Assembly: GCF_000312045.1 (NCBI RefSeq) | Contig: NZ_HE978634.1 | Location: forward strand, 2,102,098 to 2,166,097 | Reading direction: 5' to 3' | DNA from: Noviherbaspirillum massiliense JC206 | GTDB taxonomy: Bacteria > Pseudomonadota > Gammaproteobacteria > Burkholderiales > Burkholderiaceae_D | Length of the DNA: 64,000 nt | Part shown: piece by piece, positions 11,293 to 20,480 of the stretch | How the letters are laid out: every line of letters begins with the position of its first letter | Numbering within the stretch: the first letter of the stretch is position 1 | Notes under the pieces: model-generated | What the model was told of the DNA's origin: nothing | The model's database searches: none | What the model saw: the letters and a program-made list of their open reading frames with translations, nothing else | Program-made: the position numbers and the translations under genes

Positions 11293-12071
11293 ATGTGGGA
11301 TTGTAACGCGGCAAGCAGCTGTTCGTCGCCTGAACCGGTCAAGGTGATATGTTGAAAACCGAGAATACGCGCCGTTTCTTCGATGCGGATGTGGGGCACG
11401 ATGAGATGCTGTTCTTGCAATTTCCGAATGAGGTCATCCTGGCCGATCTGCCCGGACAACTGAATAAGGTTCCGCAATGCTTCCGAACTGGTAATGATCC
11501 AGTCGCAGGACCCATCGATCAGTTGCTTCAGCAGTGCCGTTTTTTCCTCATTGAGTTCCGGCGCAGCCCGCCGGTAGGCAGCCACCTTCCGGACTTCCAC
11601 GCCGGAGTCCTGCAATGCGTCGGCCAGCAATTCGCGTCCGGATTCGCCGCGGATGATCAAGACGCGCTTGCCACGCAAGGCTTCCACATCCAAGGCCTGC
11701 AACAGTCCCTGCGAATCACTGCGCCGGGGATCAGCCGGGCTGATGATCCTGGCATGCTCCACAGTCACGCCGTGCCGGGCCAGCGCCGCCTTGCTGCCCT
11801 CGCCCACCACTGCAATCGCAGCGTCCTGCGGCCAGTCCTTGATCCAGGCGAATGCGGCATCGATCGCGTTCGGGCTCACAAATGCGACCATTGCATAGTC
11901 ATGCAAATCCGCAAGCGCTTCCTGCAGCGGCCGGGAATCCGGCAAGGGAAGAATGTCCAGCAGCGGGAAAACCACGGGTACGCGCCCGACATCCCGCACC
12001 CGCTGGGCGAGCGGCACGGCCTGTGCAAGCGGTCGTGTGATCACGACAGGATGGGAAGCATTCTTCATCAT
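11289..12071 (-). CDS. hemD: Uroporphyrinogen-III synthase
   Basis: Cyclises hydroxymethylbilane, the HemC product, to uroporphyrinogen III. The 260-residue length fits. HemD sequences diverge strongly; recognisable parts are the N-terminal VVITRPLAQAVPLAQRV, the VVGEGSKAALARHGV segment, VLIIRGESGRELLADAL, and the DWIITSSEALRNLI block, all typical of the two-domain fold. Its position directly behind hemC and its overlap with hemX settle the call. Sixty-six bases separate it from hemC. Confidence 0.93.
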   Translation of the reverse strand: MMKNASHPVVITRPLAQAVPLAQRVRDVGRVPVVFPLLDILPLPDSRPLQEALADLHDYAMVAFVSPNAIDAAFAWIKDWPQDAAIAVVGEGSKAALARHGVTVEHARIISPADPRRSDSQGLLQALDVEALRGKRVLIIRGESGRELLADALQDSGVEVRKVAAYRRAAPELNEEKTALLKQLIDGSCDWIITSSEALRNLIQLSGQIGQDDLIRKLQEQHLIVPHIRIEETARILGFQHITLTGSGDEQLLAALQSHI

Positions 12072-12137
12072 TGGGCAAGGCAGTTGCGCATGGGTTGCGG
12101 GCTGGATCGGCTGGTCTTTTGCTGAAGGCCCAGACTA

Positions 12138-13082
12138 TCAGGCATCCATGGCCTTGCACGCCTCCAGGATTGCATGCGCGCCCTGCTGCTCCAGGTTCTT
12201 TGCAATTTCCCGGCCCAGCACTTCCGGTGCGTTGGCCGGGCCGGACGCTTCGGCGCTGGCAATGCGCCGGCCATCAGGCGTGGCGATCATGGCACGCAGT
12301 CGCATCTTTTCGCCTTCCACCATGCCGAAAGCTGCGAGTGGAATCTGGCAGCTTCCGCCGAAGGTCCTGGATACGGTGCGCTCCGCGCTGACTGCGAGCG
12401 CCGTCGGCTGATGGTTGAGCGGCACGAGAAGGCGCCGCAAGTCTTCGCGGCCGGCGGGAATTTCTATCGCCATCGCCCCCTGGCCAGGCGCAGGCAGGCT
12501 TTGCTCCGGGTCCAGCAGGCCGCGGATGCGCTGCTCCAGTCCCAGGCGCTTCAAGCCTGCGGCAGCCAGGATGATCGCGGCATATTCGCCCCGGTCCAGT
12601 TTCGCCAGGCGCGTGTCGAGATTGCCCCGCAACGGCCGGATGACAAGGTGCGGATAACGGGCGGAGATCAGCGCCTGGCGACGCAGGCTGCTGGTGCCGA
12701 CGACGGCGCCGTCGGGCAAGGCATCCAGCGAAGCGTAGTCGTTGGAAACGAAGGCATCGCGCGGATCTTCGCGCTCCAGCACCGCTCCCAATGCGAAGCC
12801 CTCGGGCAATTCCATCGGCACGTCCTTCAGGCTGTGCACTGCCAGGTCCGCGCGCCCTTCGGCCATGGCCACTTCGAGTTCCTTGACAAACAAGCCCTTG
12901 CCGCCGACTTTGGACAATGTGCGATCGAGGATCTGGTCGCCTCGTGTCGTCATCCCGAGAATGTCGACGGAGCACTGCGGATACAACGCGGAGAGCCTGC
13001 TGCGAACATGCTCGGCTTGCCACATCGCAAGGCGGCTTTCACGAGACGCGATGATGATTTTCGAGGGAGGTAATGCGTTCAA
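12138..13082 (-). CDS. hemC: Porphobilinogen deaminase (hydroxymethylbilane synthase)
   Basis: Polymerises four porphobilinogens to hydroxymethylbilane using a dipyrromethane cofactor. Seen: [18 protein letters not shown] near the N-terminus, [26 protein letters not shown], and the cofactor Cys in [16 protein letters not shown] chose the TTG at 13082, which puts that Cys at 245 (242 in E. coli). An in-frame ATG at 13154 would add 24 poorly conserved residues. That ATG sits next to a TAAAAT hexamer that looks like a -10 box, so the longer form is less likely. It follows algR closely on the same strand, as in pseudomonads. Confidence 0.93.
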   Translation of the reverse strand: MNALPPSKIIIASRESRLAMWQAEHVRSRLSALYPQCSVDILGMTTRGDQILDRTLSKVGGKGLFVKELEVAMAEGRADLAVHSLKDVPMELPEGFALGAVLEREDPRDAFVSNDYASLDALPDGAVVGTSSLRRQALISARYPHLVIRPLRGNLDTRLAKLDRGEYAAIILAAAGLKRLGLEQRIRGLLDPEQSLPAPGQGAMAIEIPAGREDLRRLLVPLNHQPTALAVSAERTVSRTFGGSCQIPLAAFGMVEGEKMRLRAMIATPDGRRIASAEASGPANAPEVLGREIAKNLEQQGAHAILEACKAMDA

Positions 13083-13164
13083 AACGGGTTCTTTCGAAAA
13101 GCGCGGGCGCGGTTGCGCCACTTCAATCGGAAGCGCAGATTTTATCATGCGCATGCAAGCCTTC

Positions 13165-13953
13165 TTACCGCACCAGCGCCTTCACAACCGGCCATTGCCG
13201 TCTTGAAATGGGGAGCTTTTCATCCACATCGCGCAGGATTACCTGCCAGGATTCCTGCACCTTGTCGCCATCGGCGTCAATGACCTGCGCGCCGCGCTCG
13301 ACACCGATGATCGCACTGCGCGCAACCAGGGCATTGCGATGCACCCGCACGAATGTCGAAGCAAATTCTTCCTCTATCGAAGTCAGCGACTCTTCGATCA
13401 AGTGCTCCTGCGCCCTGGTACGCAGGGTCACGTATTTCAGCTCGGCCTTGAGATACAGAACCTCTGCAACCGGCACCAGCAGCACCCGGTCGCGCTCCTG
13501 CACGGAGAAATGCTGGCGCCTTGCCTGCATGGAAGCGGCCACGGCGCTCACGGCATCCTTCTGCGAGATGGTCTGCGCGCGCAATTCGGACGCGCGCCGG
13601 ATTGCATCGGCAAGGCGCGCGGCGCGTACCGGCTTGAGCAGATAATCCAGCGCATGCACCTCGAACGCTTTCAGCGCGAATTCATCATAGGCCGTGACGA
13701 AAATCACCGCTGGTGCGGTGACTGGATTGCGCGTCAGATGGGAGGCGAGCTCGATGCCGTTCATGCCCGGCATCTGCACATCCAGCAGGACGATGTCGGC
13801 TTGCGCGTTCGCGATCAGCCCCAATGCGCCGAGCGCATTGGCGGTCTCGCCTGCAAGTTCATGCGGGCACTCCTGCGCAATGTCTGCGAGCAGGGTTTTC
13901 AGGCGGCTGCGCGCAGGTGCTTCATCATCCACGATAAAAATTCTTGGCTTCAT
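13165..13953 (-). CDS. algR: LytTR-family response regulator, AlgR-like
   Basis: DNA-binding response regulator of 262 residues. The receiver domain covers ~1-120, with acidic D9-D10, phosphoacceptor Asp58 in [10 protein letters not shown], and Lys in DYLLKP. The LytTR DNA-binding domain covers ~150-250 ([29 protein letters not shown]). In Pseudomonas the orthologue controls alginate, twitching motility and virulence genes and lies in the same algZ-algR-hemC order. Its targets here are unknown. Its ATG overlaps the algZ stop (ATGA). Confidence 0.92.
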   Translation of the reverse strand: MKPRIFIVDDEAPARSRLKTLLADIAQECPHELAGETANALGALGLIANAQADIVLLDVQMPGMNGIELASHLTRNPVTAPAVIFVTAYDEFALKAFEVHALDYLLKPVRAARLADAIRRASELRAQTISQKDAVSAVAASMQARRQHFSVQERDRVLLVPVAEVLYLKAELKYVTLRTRAQEHLIEESLTSIEEEFASTFVRVHRNALVARSAIIGVERGAQVIDADGDKVQESWQVILRDVDEKLPISRRQWPVVKALVR

Positions 13954-15014
13954 CCGGGGCTCTTCATGTAGGGAAAACGCAGGCGCACTTCAAAAACTCC
14001 GCGCCCAACCGTCGTGGTCAGCTGTGCCTCCACGTCGTAAAGCAAAGCGAGGCGCTCGCGAATGTTGTTCAAGGCCATGTGATTGCCGGATGCCGCCACG
14101 GACTTGCCCTGATACGGATTGACGACGACCACTTCGATACGGTCGATCGAGCGGCTGACATGCACCTGCACTTCGACTGGACCGCTTGCCGGCTCGACGC
14201 CGTAATGCACGGCATTTTCCAGCAAAGGCTGCAAAAGCAAAACCGGGATTTGCGCTTTGCGCAACACTTCGTCACTGATGCCTTCCATTTCCCATCGTGG
14301 CTGCAGGCGCTCGCCGAGGCGGATCTTTTCAATTGACAGGTATTGGTGACAGAGCTCGATTTCCCTTGCCATGGTCGTCATGCTGTGCGGATCGCTCATC
14401 AGGACCCGGAACAAGTCCGCAAGGTCTTCCAGCGCGGCTTCGGCGCGTTTGGGTTCGGTCCGGATTAACGACAGGACCGCATTCAAGCTGTTGAAAAGAA
14501 AGTGCGGCCGGATGCGCGCCTGCAGCGCCTGCAGCCGTGCTTCAACCAGAACGGGGGAAAACGCGCGCGTGCGCAATTCGAAGTAATGCTGAAACAGGAT
14601 GCCGAGCAGCGCTGCGGTAAGAATGCCCTTCACTGCGGTGAAATGCTCGAAACTGCTCAGGAACCAGTCGAAGGATGTCAAAAAACTCATGATGACGCCG
14701 GTCACCAGCGCCGGCACGAGCACGCACAGCAGTCGCTGCATGGGCGGGGTTACGCCATGCATCAGCCCGGCATGCGTCAGCACGCGCCGCACGCCGCACA
14801 AGGCAAACAGCGACCACAGGCATGCCAGTTCCACCAGCATGGAAGCTTCGACGAATTCCGTCAGCCCCTGCTCCACGCTGTTGGTCTGCAACAGGATGCC
14901 GGTCAGGACAGCGGCATTCACCGCCAGCAGCGCCCGGAATACCACGCCGATATTGCAGCAGTCGGGAATCACGACTTCCATGGGTGCGGCGGCTGGCGTT
15001 GCTGTTGGCGGCAT
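13950..15014 (-). CDS. algZ: LytS-family sensor histidine kinase, AlgZ/FimS-like
   Basis: Membrane sensor of 354 residues. About four hydrophobic segments lie in residues 22-142, followed by a His_kinase (PF06580) domain with the phosphoacceptor His171 in RIRPHFLFNSLNAV. An N-box-like LLLQPLLENAVHYGVEP and a glycine-poor ATP lid follow, as usual for this family. It should signal to the AlgR-like partner encoded just downstream with a 4-base overlap. It is divergent from argH across 76 bases, which must hold both promoters. Confidence 0.92.
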   Translation of the reverse strand: MPPTATPAAAPMEVVIPDCCNIGVVFRALLAVNAAVLTGILLQTNSVEQGLTEFVEASMLVELACLWSLFALCGVRRVLTHAGLMHGVTPPMQRLLCVLVPALVTGVIMSFLTSFDWFLSSFEHFTAVKGILTAALLGILFQHYFELRTRAFSPVLVEARLQALQARIRPHFLFNSLNAVLSLIRTEPKRAEAALEDLADLFRVLMSDPHSMTTMAREIELCHQYLSIEKIRLGERLQPRWEMEGISDEVLRKAQIPVLLLQPLLENAVHYGVEPASGPVEVQVHVSRSIDRIEVVVVNPYQGKSVAASGNHMALNNIRERLALLYDVEAQLTTTVGRGVFEVRLRFPYMKSPG

Positions 15015-15090
15015 AGAATGAACGTATCGGGGGAAGCCCGCAGGACAAGCTGGTGTTTTATAATCGCGTATTCAACGCGGAACCCGAATT

Positions 15091-16485
15091 ATGACAGCAC
15101 AACTCTCCAAAAAAAGCGAGGCCTGGTCGGCGCGCTTCTCCGAACCTGTATCCGATTTGGTAAAGCGCTACACGGCATCGGTTCTCTTCGACAAGCGCCT
15201 TGCGGCAGCCGATATCGAAGGCTCGCTTGCCCACGCCGAAATGCTGGCGCACCAGGGCATCATCAGTGCGCAGGATTATGCGGACATCCAGCGCGGCATG
15301 GCGCAAATCCAGTCCGAAATCGCAGCCGGGAAGTTCGAGTGGCTGCTCGACCTGGAAGACGTGCACCTGAACATCGAAAAGCGGCTGACCGAGCTGGTCG
15401 GTGATGCCGGCAAGCGTCTGCATACCGGCCGCTCGCGCAACGATCAGGTCGCGACCGACATCCGGCTGTACATGCGTTCCGCGATCGACGATATCCTCGG
15501 CCTGCTGCGCGACCTGCGCCTGGCCCTGCTGGACCTGGCCGAACAGCATGCCGACACCATCCTGCCCGGCTTCACCCACATGCAGGTTGCACAGCCGATC
15601 ACCTTCGGCCATCACATGCTCGCCTATGTGGAAATGTTCAACCGGGACGCCGAGCGCATGGCCGATTGCCGCCGGCGTGTCAACCGCCTGCCGCTCGGCG
15701 CAGCCGCGCTGGCCGGCACCACCTTTCCGATCGACCGCGAGCGCGTCGCCAAGACGCTCGGCTTCGAAGACGTCTGCCGCAATTCACTCGATGCGGTATC
15801 GGACCGCGATTTCGCCATCGAATTCTGCGCCGCTGCAGCCCTGGTCATGACGCATATCTCGCGGATGTCGGAAGAACTGGTGATCTGGATGAGCCCGCGC
15901 GTCGGCTTCATCGACATCGCCGATCGCTTCTGCACCGGCTCGTCCATCATGCCGCAGAAGAAGAATCCCGACGTGCCGGAACTCGCGCGCGGCAAAACCG
16001 GGCGGGTCAATGGTCATCTGATCGGCCTGCTGACGCTGATGAAGGGACAGCCGCTGGCCTACAACAAGGACAACCAGGAAGACAAGGAACCGCTGTTCGA
16101 CACCGTCGACACCGTCACCGACACGCTGCGCATTTTTGCCGACATGGCAGGCGGCATCACCGTCAAGCCCGAAGCGATGCGCGCGGCTGCATTGCAGGGC
16201 TATGCAACGGCAACCGACCTTGCCGACTACCTGGTGAAGAAAGGCCTGCCTTTCCGCGACGCGCATGAAGCGGTTGCCCTGGCAGTCCGTACCTGCGTCG
16301 ACCGGGGTTGCGATTTGAGCGACCTGCCGCTGGAAGAGCTGCGCAAGTTTTCATCACTGATCGATGCCGATGTCTTCCAGGTACTGACTCTGGAAGGATC
16401 GGTCGCCGCCCGCAATCACATTGGCGGCACGGCGCCCGCACAAGTCCGGGCTGCCATTGCGCATGCGCGCGCGCAGCTGAGCTGA
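15091..16485 (+). CDS. argH: Argininosuccinate lyase
   Basis: Last step of arginine synthesis: splits argininosuccinate to arginine and fumarate. The 464-residue product has family length. Seen: [13 protein letters not shown] at 111-123, the catalytic His in FTHMQVAQP (His163), and the superfamily signature [11 protein letters not shown] at 283-293 containing catalytic Ser284. A TATAAT hexamer at 15059-15064 lies 27 bases before the ATG and is a likely -10 box, although no good -35 is visible. The argH / algZ divergent arrangement is also found in Pseudomonas. Confidence 0.97.
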   Translation: MTAQLSKKSEAWSARFSEPVSDLVKRYTASVLFDKRLAAADIEGSLAHAEMLAHQGIISAQDYADIQRGMAQIQSEIAAGKFEWLLDLEDVHLNIEKRLTELVGDAGKRLHTGRSRNDQVATDIRLYMRSAIDDILGLLRDLRLALLDLAEQHADTILPGFTHMQVAQPITFGHHMLAYVEMFNRDAERMADCRRRVNRLPLGAAALAGTTFPIDRERVAKTLGFEDVCRNSLDAVSDRDFAIEFCAAAALVMTHISRMSEELVIWMSPRVGFIDIADRFCTGSSIMPQKKNPDVPELARGKTGRVNGHLIGLLTLMKGQPLAYNKDNQEDKEPLFDTVDTVTDTLRIFADMAGGITVKPEAMRAAALQGYATATDLADYLVKKGLPFRDAHEAVALAVRTCVDRGCDLSDLPLEELRKFSSLIDADVFQVLTLEGSVAARNHIGGTAPAQVRAAIAHARAQLS

Positions 16486-16500
16486 CTCTTCCGCCATCAC

Positions 16501-16538
16501 GCAAGGGGGCCGGATCTTCGTCGCTCCGGCCCCCTTGC
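16501..16538 (+). terminator. Perfect 14-bp hairpin after argH
   Basis: GCAAGGGGGCCGGA (16501-16514) and its exact inverted copy (16525-16538) enclose a 10-base loop 16 bases past the argH stop. No T-run follows, so termination may be weak or need Rho. Confidence 0.6.
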
Positions 16539-16750
16539 CTTGCGCGCCTGACGCTATGCGTTGCCACGTCGGCCGGCGTTGTCTGAATTGCGTGGCCCGC
16601 GCCTACGCTTTCGGGCAACTACCACGGAGAGGCCACTCCACCCTACGTACTTTCACGTATACAGCAGAGGGGAAAACCGCCGAATATCAAATCAGACAGC
16701 CTTTTTCGTGCAGCCACGCAAAAAACAGGCGCCCCGCGGGAGTAAAGTAC

Positions 16751-16778
16751 TTGCTATCGAATTGAAATGGCATATACT
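16751..16778 (+). promoter_or_regulatory. Probable sigma-70 promoter of dctQM
   Basis: TTGCTA (16751-16756) and TATACT (16773-16778) are separated by 16 bases in an AT-rich stretch. This would start transcription near 16785, about 80 bases before dctQ. The spacer holds TGCTAT and ATGGCA half-sites 9 bases apart. Confidence 0.45.
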
Positions 16779-16864
16779 CCCCAGCCAAAAAGTTTCCCTA
16801 TTGAAAATTAAATGCGATCCCATTCCTTTAAGGATCAGAGGATTTTTGTTACTGGAGACTAACC

Positions 16865-17449
16865 ATGTCGTTTTTACTGTCAATATCGAAGCTCATTGAC
16901 ACGATCAATGAAAAGATAGGAAGCCTCGTCAGCTGGGCCCTTCTGATTTCGGTCCTCATCTGCAGCGGCAACGCCTTCGTCCGCTACCTTTTCAACACCA
17001 GTTCCAACGCCTGGCTGGAAGTCCAGTGGTACCTGTTTTCCGCGATCTTCCTGCTGGCTTCGGCCTACACGCTGAAACGGAACGAACATGTGCGCATCGA
17101 CGTGGTCGCGGGCCGGCTGTCGAAACGCACCCAGGTCTGGATCGACCTGCTTGGCTTCCTGTTCTTCCTCCTGCCCATGTCCCTGATCATCCTGTACTAC
17201 GCGATCCCCTATGCCTGGATCTCGATCCAGAGTCAGGAAATCTCGAGCAATGCGGGCGGCCTGATCGTCTGGCCTGCAAAAATCCTGATCCCGATCGGCT
17301 TTTTGCTGCTGACCTTGCAAGGCGTCTCTGAATTGATCAAGCGCATCGGCTACCTCCAGGGCAAGGTGGATGCAAGCGCGTTTGAAAAGCAGGCCGCTAC
17401 GCCGGAAGAAGAAATCGAGGCGATCAAAGCCGCAAACAAAATCAACTGA
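16865..17449 (+). CDS. dctQ: TRAP transporter small permease DctQ
   Basis: Small membrane subunit of a tripartite ATP-independent periplasmic transporter, 194 residues with four hydrophobic helices (~20-40, 52-70, 90-112, 133-155). The motif NAWLEVQWYLFSAIFLLASAYTLKRNEHVRIDV is characteristic of the subgroup that works with mannitol/chloroaromatic-type DctP proteins. An RBS-like GGAGA precedes the ATG. It lies 18 bases ahead of dctM, so the two form an operon. Its binding proteins are not in this operon but on the opposite strand downstream. Confidence 0.93.
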   Translation: MSFLLSISKLIDTINEKIGSLVSWALLISVLICSGNAFVRYLFNTSSNAWLEVQWYLFSAIFLLASAYTLKRNEHVRIDVVAGRLSKRTQVWIDLLGFLFFLLPMSLIILYYAIPYAWISIQSQEISSNAGGLIVWPAKILIPIGFLLLTLQGVSELIKRIGYLQGKVDASAFEKQAATPEEEIEAIKAANKIN

Positions 17450-17467
17450 GCGCCCGGAGACGAAACA

Positions 17468-19165
17468 ATGGAGCAATTTCTGATTGCAAATATGGCGCCG
17501 ATCATGTTTGGCGCACTGGTGATATTCCTGCTGTCCGGTTTCCCGGTGGCCTTTTCGCTGGCCGCCAACGGTCTGTTCTTCGGTTTGGTAGGCATCGAAC
17601 TTGGGCTGTTGACGCCTGAACTGCTGCAAGCCCTGCCGAACCGGATCTTCGGCATCATGGCCAACGATACCCTGCTCGCGATTCCATTCTTTACCTTCAT
17701 GGGATTGATCCTGGAGCGTTCCGGCATGGCCGAAGACCTGCTCGACACCATCGGCCAGCTGTTCGGCCCTGTTCGGGGCGGCGTGGCTTATGCGGTGATT
17801 TTCGTGGGCGCCCTGCTGGCCGCAACCACCGGCGTGGTCGCGGCTTCCGTGATTTCGATGGGGCTGATCTCGCTGCCGGTGATGCTGCGCTATGGCTATG
17901 ACAAGAGACTGGCGTCCGGCGTCATTGCTGCCTCCGGCACCCTGGCCCAGATCATCCCGCCGTCGCTGGTCCTGATCGTGATGGCCGACCAGCTCGGCCG
18001 CTCGGTAGGCGACATGTACAAGGCCGCATTCGTGCCGGGCCTGCTGCTGACGGCGATGTATGCCGGCTACGTGCTCTCCCTCTCGATCTTCAAGCCCAAT
18101 GCCGTGCCGGCCCTGCCCCTGGAAGCGCGCAACCTGCGCGAGCCGAATGGCAGGAGCGGCGTGCTATCCCTGCTGGTGCTCGTAGTACTGGCCGTCGTAG
18201 GCTCCTACGCCTTCGCCTCTTACTACGGCTCCACCCACCCCAATGCGCCCGGCGACGAGGTCGGCATTTATTCGGCCGGCGTCGGCATTGTCGGAGCCTT
18301 CATCCTTGCCGTCATCAACCGGCAGTTGAAGCTGGGCCTGCTTTCGCGCATGGCGGAAAAAGTGGTGTTCGTCATGATCCCGCCGCTCGCGCTGATCTTC
18401 CTGGTCCTGGGCACGATTTTCGTCGGTATCGCCACACCGACCGAAGGCGGCGGCATGGGTGCATTGGGCGCCCTGATCCTCGCGCTGATGAATCGACGCC
18501 TCTCATGGTCATTGATGAAGCAGGCCATGGATTCAACCACTCGCCTGTCCTGTTTCGTCGTCTTCATCCTGATCGGGTCGAGCGTGTTCAGCCTGGTATT
18601 CCGCGGCGTCAACGGCGACCTGTGGGTCGAGCACCTGCTGACCTCTCTGCCCGGCGGCAGCACCGGCTTCCTGATCGTGGTCAACCTCCTGTTCTTCGGA
18701 CTGGCCTTCTTCCTCGACTTCTTCGAACTGGCCTTCATCCTGGTACCGCTCGTCGGCCCCGTCGCCGAGAAGCTCGGAATCGACCTGATCTGGTTCGGCG
18801 TGCTGCTCGGCGTGAACATGCAAACCTCCTTCATGCACCCGCCCTTTGGCTTCGCGCTATTCTATCTGCGCTCGGTGGCGCCGAAAGAAGTGAAGACGTC
18901 GGACATCTACTGGGGCGCAGTACCCTTCGTACTGATCCAGGTCATCATGGTGGCGCTGATCATCAGCTTCCCCAGCATCGTCTCGGTCGGCAAGAAGACT
19001 GACATGAAAGAGCAGCTCGAACTCCGGATCGATGCACCTTCGATGAACCCGGGCTACAACTATTCGGCGCCCAATTTCTCTACCGAGCCGGACACGAAAA
19101 ATGAGGGCGCGCCGGAAGATGGCGCACCACAGCTGAACTTTTCCACGGACGCAGACAAGAAGTAA
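17468..19165 (+). CDS. dctM: TRAP transporter large permease DctM (long form)
   Basis: Large permease that couples Na+ or H+ gradients to uptake. At 565 residues it is longer than the ~430 of classic DctM. The extra length comes from a central insertion (~225-285, with TM helices and a polar loop) and a ~55-residue hydrophilic, acidic C-terminal tail rich in Asn, Ser, Pro and Asp. Core motifs include NDTLLAIPFFTFMGLILERSGMAEDLL, AATTGVVAASVISMG, and TPTEGGGMGALGAL. Long DctM proteins accompany Tat-exported DctP proteins of the keto-acid/chloroaromatic group, as here. It ends at a strong terminator. Confidence 0.93.
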   Translation: MEQFLIANMAPIMFGALVIFLLSGFPVAFSLAANGLFFGLVGIELGLLTPELLQALPNRIFGIMANDTLLAIPFFTFMGLILERSGMAEDLLDTIGQLFGPVRGGVAYAVIFVGALLAATTGVVAASVISMGLISLPVMLRYGYDKRLASGVIAASGTLAQIIPPSLVLIVMADQLGRSVGDMYKAAFVPGLLLTAMYAGYVLSLSIFKPNAVPALPLEARNLREPNGRSGVLSLLVLVVLAVVGSYAFASYYGSTHPNAPGDEVGIYSAGVGIVGAFILAVINRQLKLGLLSRMAEKVVFVMIPPLALIFLVLGTIFVGIATPTEGGGMGALGALILALMNRRLSWSLMKQAMDSTTRLSCFVVFILIGSSVFSLVFRGVNGDLWVEHLLTSLPGGSTGFLIVVNLLFFGLAFFLDFFELAFILVPLVGPVAEKLGIDLIWFGVLLGVNMQTSFMHPPFGFALFYLRSVAPKEVKTSDIYWGAVPFVLIQVIMVALIISFPSIVSVGKKTDMKEQLELRIDAPSMNPGYNYSAPNFSTEPDTKNEGAPEDGAPQLNFSTDADKK

Positions 19166-19186
19166 TCCTGTTCCAGCGAATCAAGC

Positions 19187-19216
19187 CCCCGCAAGGTGAT
19201 TCTTGCGGGGTTTTTT
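19187..19216 (+). terminator. Rho-independent terminator of dctQM
   Basis: A perfect 9-bp stem CCCCGCAAG / CTTGCGGGG with a 6-base loop is followed by six T residues, 22 bases past the dctM stop. Confidence 0.95.
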
Positions 19217-19256
19217 GTTTTCAGGGAATTCGTCCATTGGCTCTGCCAGGCACAAT

Positions 19257-19288
19257 AAAAAACCCGCAGGGCTTCCGCGCTGCGGGTT
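19257..19288 (-). terminator. Rho-independent terminator of the downstream dctP copy
   Basis: On the minus strand AACCCGCA ... TGCGGGTT forms an 8-bp GC-rich stem that runs into a T-tract. It lies 20 bases past the dctP stop and faces the dctM terminator. Confidence 0.9.
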
Positions 19289-19307
19289 GACGCAAGAGTC
19301 TGTCGGC

Positions 19308-20387
19308 TTACTTGCGATTGATCATGAAGTTCTGCATCGGCGCTTCGGCTACCGAGAACCACTGGTTCTGGTCCCGCTGGAAACGCTTGTACGGTTCGTA
19401 GATCTTCTTGAACTTCGCATTCTTGGAGGCTTCTTCTTCCATGGTGGTGACAGCCGCCTTGTAGCAGGCTTCCATGATCTCCCGAGAGAAGAAGCGCAGT
19501 TTCGCACCGTTCTTGATCAGGCGCGCCAGGGCTGCCGGATTCTTAGAGTCGTATTCGGCCTGCATGGTGACGTGGGCATCATAGGCTGCGGCTTCGACCG
19601 CGTACTGGTATTCCTTCGGCAGTTTTTCCCATTCCTTGATGCCAACATAGAAGGACAACTGCGCACCGGATTCCCACCAGCCCGGCGCGTAGTAGTACGG
19701 CGCAACCTTGTAAAAGCCGAGCTTCTCATCGTCATAAGGCGTAGTCCACTCGACCGCATCCAGCGTGCCTTTTTCCAGCGCCGGGTAGATATCCGCGCCC
19801 GCCAGTTGCTGAGGCACGAGGCCGAGAGGTGCCATGACCTTGCCGGCGAAGGCGCTGATGCGCATCTTCAAGCCCTTGATATCGTTCAGCGTCTTGATCT
19901 CCTTGCGGAACCAGCCGCCCATCTGTGCGCCGGTATTCCCGCCGAGGAAATTGACGATGCCGTAGTCCTTGTAGAACTCGCGCAGCAGCGCCTTGCCGCC
20001 GCCCTGCTCGAACCACGCGGTCTGCTGGCGCGAGCTCATGCCGAAGGGGACGGCGCAGTCGAATGCGAAGGTCGGATCTTTGCCGAAATAGTAGTAAGGC
20101 GCGGTATGGCCCATTTCCACCGTCCCTGCCTGAACCGCGTCCACTACCTGGAGCGCCGGAACGATTTCACCGCCGGCAAATACGCGGATATTGAATTTGC
20201 CGCCGGTCAGCTGCGACACGCGCCTGCTGAACACTTCTGCGGTGCCATAGAGCGTGTCGAGCGATTTCGGGAAGCTCGAGGCGAGGCGCCAGTTGATGGT
20301 GGGCTGGGTTTGTGCCAGCGCCGGTGCGGCAACCGCGCCTGCAGCTGCGCCGGCAGCTGCCTTTTTCAGAAAGGAACGACGTTCCAT
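19308..20387 (-). CDS. dctP: TRAP transporter substrate-binding protein DctP, copy 1
   Basis: Periplasmic binding protein, 359 residues from the ATG at 20387, chosen because M-E-R-R-S-F-L-K-K begins a classical twin-arginine signal ending near APALAQ. Motifs INWRLASSFPKSLDT, GGEIVPALQVVDAVQAGTVEMGH, FEQGGGKALLREFY and QNQWFSVAEAPMQNFMIN place it with COG4663, the group of TakP (2-oxo acids) and FcbT1 (chlorobenzoate). The exact ligand is unknown. It is very similar, without any gap, to the copy directly upstream. It has its own terminator and is convergent with dctQM. Confidence 0.92.
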   Translation of the reverse strand: MERRSFLKKAAAGAAAGAVAAPALAQTQPTINWRLASSFPKSLDTLYGTAEVFSRRVSQLTGGKFNIRVFAGGEIVPALQVVDAVQAGTVEMGHTAPYYYFGKDPTFAFDCAVPFGMSSRQQTAWFEQGGGKALLREFYKDYGIVNFLGGNTGAQMGGWFRKEIKTLNDIKGLKMRISAFAGKVMAPLGLVPQQLAGADIYPALEKGTLDAVEWTTPYDDEKLGFYKVAPYYYAPGWWESGAQLSFYVGIKEWEKLPKEYQYAVEAAAYDAHVTMQAEYDSKNPAALARLIKNGAKLRFFSREIMEACYKAAVTTMEEEASKNAKFKKIYEPYKRFQRDQNQWFSVAEAPMQNFMINRK

Positions 20388-20430
20388 TTTTTCTCCTGCA
20401 GGATTAAACAACATTCAATATGTGCCAGAT

Positions 20431-20463
20431 AAAAAAACCCGCGGAGCCTGCGCACTGCGGGTT
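20431..20463 (-). terminator. Terminator between the two dctP copies
   Basis: On the minus strand AACCCGC ... GCGGGTT is followed by seven T residues, 18 bases past the stop of the upstream dctP. The hairpin resembles that after copy 1, as if the terminator was duplicated with the gene. Confidence 0.85.
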
Positions 20464-20480
20464 GATCGAGCAAGAATGCT

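Larger units (their letters stand above)
16486..16864. other. Intergenic region between argH and dctQ
   Basis: 379 bases without a convincing gene. The first 60 bases hold the argH hairpin, the centre is featureless, and the last 120 bases turn AT-rich and hold the probable dctQM promoter. Short open frames here lack ribosome sites and family features. Confidence 0.7.

Noticed and set aside
16535-16899. Short open frames between argH and dctQ
   Set aside because: No ribosome site, no similarity I recognise, and the region holds promoter-like AT-rich DNA.
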